From: Paroedura picta | Taxonomy: Eukaryota; Chordata; Lepidosauria; Squamata; Gekkonidae | Assembly (NCBI RefSeq): GCF_049243985.1 | Contig: NC_135375.1 | Span: 22,940,490 to 23,004,489, forward strand | DNA length: 64,000 nucleotides | Direction of reading: 5' to 3' | In this document: positions 61,549 to 64,000 of the stretch, one piece after another | Layout: each line of letters begins with the position of its first letter | Numbering within the stretch: position 1 is the stretch's first letter | Notes under the pieces: generated by a model | The model's database searches: none | The model's input: the letters and a program-made list of their open reading frames with translations, nothing else | What the model was told of the DNA's origin: nothing | Program-made: the position numbers and the translations under genes

Positions 61549-63278
61549 CTGAAAGAGGAATCAGAAAGAAGCCACCAGTTAGACCACATGATTCCAAACA
61601 GAATTCCAAGTCATTTTATACTTAATGTTTTCTTACGCACGTAGGCAACAGAGGGGGGGGGGGGGAGACTCCAGACAACTTTATTGGGATTTATACTGCA
61701 TTAAGACCCTCTTGTGGCACAGAGTGGTAAGGCAGCAGACATGCAGTCTGAAAGCTCTGCCCATGAGGCTGGGAGTTCAATCCCAGCAGCTGGCTCAAGG
61801 TTGACTCAGCCTTCCATCCTTCCGAGGTCGGTAAAATGAGTACCCAGCTTGCTGGGGGTAAATGGTAATGACTGGGGAAGGCACTGGCAAACCACCCCGT
61901 ATTGAGTCTGCCATGAAAACGCTGGAGGGCGTCACCCCAAGGGTCAGACATGACTCGGTGCTTGCACAGGGGATACCTTTACCTTTATACTGCATTAACA
62001 AAAGAGGCCATGGCAATTGATCCTCAGGAAATGTCCAGTGTTGGGTACAGATTATAAATAGGCAAGTGGGTCTGGTTGAGAATAGCAGCATGATCTATGG
62101 GCAGCATACACGGGTTGCCTTCCATTTTATGCTCACGATAACCTCATGATTTAGATCAGGTTGAGACACGTTAGCTGGCCCAAGAATGAGGATTGGAACC
62201 TGGGCCCGGTCTAATTACAGTAAAAGCTTCATTATCCAGCATTCACCGCCGGTGAGGGTTGCCAGTTAATCAAATGTACCAGTTCATTTAAGTTCATTAC
62301 TCTGCCGCACCTCAAGGAAGCCGCAGCAAATGCAATGGTGCTAAGCTCGACACCCAGCGAGCCACAAAGTCATCCTAGGCAGCTGGCTCTCTGGGAGCTA
62401 TCCAGCAAAACTGACTCCCAAGCACTCAAGGCAAATTGAGGAGGACAGTGACCACAGTGGAGGTCATCCAATTGTAATGGCTGTCCAAAGTCCAGACATG
62501 ACAAGCTGCCTGGCTGGAAGGGCAGGAAGCACATGCCAGAGACAGAGGAATATGATGGCTGAAGGGGAGGAGCTTGTCTTCTGGGCATTCTGAATAATCA
62601 AGTGGCAAATAAAGCTTTTGCTGTACTACACCACACTAGCTCAGCTGTCTCTCTGGTTGCAGAAATCCTCTCTTAATATTTTCAAACCAGTTAGCCCTAA
62701 AGGTAAAGGTATCCCCTGGGCAAGCACCGAGTCATGTCTGACCCTTGGGGTGACGCCCTCTAGCGTTTTCATGGCAGACTCAATACGGGGTGGTTTGCCA
62801 GTGCCTTCCCCAGTCATGACCGTTTACCCCCCAGCAGCAAGCTGGGTACTCATTTTACCGACCTCGGAAGGATGGAAGGCTGAGTCAACCTTGAGCCGGC
62901 TGCTGGGATTGAACTCCCAGCCTCATGGGCAAAGCTTTCAGACAGCTGCCTTACCACTCTGCGCCACAAGAGGCTCATCAGTTAGCCCTAGCTACAGTCA
63001 AAGTCAGGGATGACACACACCGCAGTTGAGGGGGGAAGAGGAGGTTATAAACCTGCTCCTGATTTCTCCACTATCGCTGATTGGGGAATTTTTTTTTAAG
63101 CGGATCGGACTTACCTCGTGAGCGAGGCCCAGATGAACCACTTCAACTCCCGCTTCCAACGGCCCATCTCCCAGGAAGGGGCGGCGAGCGTAGGTTCTTC
63201 TGTGTTTTTCATCCACTCGCACCAAATACCACGTTCCCGCACAGAGATCGTCCACAGAACATTGCGGAGTATAGTTGG
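61456..63278 (-). CDS. HMGCS1: HMGCS1, cytosolic HMG-CoA synthase (last two coding exons; gene continues past the right edge)
   Basis: Coding exons 63278-63115 and 61548-61456 (minus strand) join in phase 0 and give the last 84 full codons of cytosolic HMG-CoA synthase. The first includes the family signature [20 protein letters not shown]. The second gives [19 protein letters not shown] and the stop, matching the end of human HMGCS1 ([16 protein letters not shown]). The enzyme condenses acetyl-CoA with acetoacetyl-CoA to HMG-CoA in the cytosol, feeding the mevalonate and sterol pathway. The catalytic Cys, Glu and His residues are encoded beyond the window. The absence of a mitochondrial targeting part cannot be checked here, but the tail sequence and the synteny favour HMGCS1 over HMGCS2. 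The gene's promoter, sterol-controlled in other vertebrates, is outside. Confidence 0.95.
61705..61988 (+). mobile_element. Sauria SINE with 15-bp target duplication (HMGCS1 last intron)
   Basis: GACCCTCTTGTGGCACAGAG head, ATGACTCGGTGCTTGCACAG body end, (ACCTTT)2 tail. Perfect TTTATACTGCATTAA at 61690-61704 and 61984-61998, overlapping the tail by the shared TTT. Antisense to HMGCS1. Confidence 0.95.
61999..62680 (-). other. HMGCS1: HMGCS1 last intron, middle
   Basis: No repeat or exon recognised between the two Sauria SINEs. Confidence 0.4.
62700..62976 (-). mobile_element. Sauria SINE with 12-bp target duplication (HMGCS1 last intron)
   Basis: Opposite orientation to the 61.7-kb copy. TSD CAGTTAGCCCTA at 62688-62699 and 62979-62990. 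Tail repeat (ACCTTT) at the left end. A CAG duplication in CCCAGCAGCAAGC is private to this copy. Confidence 0.95.
63115..63278 (-). CDS. HMGCS1: HMGCS1 penultimate coding exon (54 codons plus 2 bases)
   Basis: Minus-strand acceptor TTCTTTATAG|CCAACTAT (AG at 63279-63280), donor CACGAG|GTAAGT (63113-63114). It encodes [26 protein letters not shown] and the variable acidic stretch to LAHE. The first two bases complete a codon from the upstream exon (probably Ala or Val). Confidence 0.94.
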
Positions 63279-63280
63279 CT

Positions 63281-64000
63281 ATAAAGAACAAGGCGTGCAA
63301 AAACCCTGAAGCCAGTTGTCCCTGGTGTCAGCACAGCTGCAGACCTTGCCCACAGTCCACCTGGACAAAGTCAGAGTTGTTTAAAAGTTTCTGGCTCCTG
63401 TCTATTTGATCTTGCAGGTAGCAAGAGAGAGACCAGTTTCACGTGGGACACGCAAACAAAAACAGGATTTTTTTTTGAGCACGAGCAAGTCATTCTGGAA
63501 GAGGATCATGAATGAGGGACGTTTCACTTTCTATTCCACAGGCATCTGATACAATATGAAGATGCCTTGGCATACCAGGACCAGGTGTCCTGGTATGCTA
63601 GGTGTCCCTTGGCATACCAGGACACCTAGACCATTTCAGCATTGGCACATGTTCTCAGATGCTTAGATATTATGCCAAATCAGTCTGCAGTAGACTTCAA
63701 CATTAAGACTACTGCAATACCCCTGTCTGTCTTACACAAGTCTTTTCTGACACCAGATACAGTTGCTCTTCCTGCTGGACCCAGACTTGAGCTCTCCCAA
63801 TGCTAGAGAGCCAGTTCATCTTTCCTGAGAAGCTAGAGCTGATAAACTAGGTGGCCTCATTTATTTTTAAAGGGAAACGTGTCAAAATCCCCTTTTATCA
63901 CTAACTCATGCTTAATTTTGTCTCGGAACTTATGCTAGGTGTTTGCTGAACTTAACCTCCCAACAGATTCCTCCCTGCCTTTTCCACTCACCTAAGTGAT
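63281..64000 (-). other. HMGCS1: HMGCS1 intron, right edge of window
   Basis: Intronic on the minus strand. Contains the small nested hairpin and direct repeat at 63569-63630. No further exon recognised before the edge. Confidence 0.5.
63569..63630. repeat. Nested short inverted/direct repeat (GGCATACCAGGA)
   Basis: CTTGGCATACCAGGA occurs twice, with TCCTGGTATGC between them, and AGGTGTCC recurs. The first copy and its inverse can form a stem of about 12 bp. Confidence 0.8.

Noticed and set aside
1-64000. CRISPR arrays, operons, phage or plasmid features
   Set aside because: The window is vertebrate nuclear DNA. The regular repeats are SINEs, a microsatellite set and the 165-bp array, none with spacer structure.

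Overview
This is a vertebrate nuclear genome window, most likely from a squamate reptile (lizard or snake). The genes are long and split by introns, CpG islands mark promoters, and the intergenic and intronic DNA is packed with reptile-type repeats. These include Sauria SINEs (tRNA-like head, ACCTTT tail), a second tRNA-derived SINE family, 5S rRNA-derived SINEs, CR1 and L2 LINE fragments, and many short palindromic hAT-type MITEs. I cannot name the species.

Three protein-coding genes are present, in the order known from human 5p12: ZNF131 (+), NIM1K (+), HMGCS1 (-). ZNF131 is complete. It has a CpG-island promoter and non-coding exon 1 near 4.0-4.8 kb and six coding exons from 8054 to 20472 (616 codons plus stop), with a 3' UTR to about 21.69 kb. 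NIM1K has a CpG island and probable non-coding exon 1 near 25.5-25.73 kb and coding exons at 48412-48700, 53298-53566 and 56146-56895 (435 codons). HMGCS1 enters from the right on the minus strand. Only its last two coding exons (63115-63278 and 61456-61548) and its 3' UTR (about 59.58-61.46 kb) are inside. NIM1K and HMGCS1 therefore converge tail to tail. All splice junctions were placed by matching GT/AG sites, reading phase and remembered family sequence.

Region by region: 1-4 kb holds L2 LINE remains and MITEs and no host gene that I can see. 4-21.7 kb is ZNF131. 21.7-25.4 kb is intergenic repeats. 25.4-57 kb is NIM1K, mostly intron 1, full of nested SINEs, CR1 and MITEs, with a 165-bp tandem array at 43.3-44.0 kb and a GC-rich minisatellite inside a MITE at 40.3-40.8 kb. 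57-59.5 kb is the NIM1K-HMGCS1 gap. 59.5-64 kb is the HMGCS1 3' end.

The three genes have unrelated roles: a BTB-zinc finger transcription factor, an AMPK-related kinase, and the cytosolic HMG-CoA synthase of the mevalonate pathway. Their adjacency is conserved synteny rather than a pathway cluster. The most unusual signals are in the repeats: a SINE copy that seems to have carried about 350 bp of 5' flank to a new site, a dimeric SINE whose internal junction recurs at three loci, hAT MITEs that hit the same CTGTAGA-type target, and an inverted SINE pair in the last HMGCS1 intron. I saw no CRISPR, operon or prokaryotic feature, no functional tRNA or rRNA gene, and no LTR retroelement that I could support.
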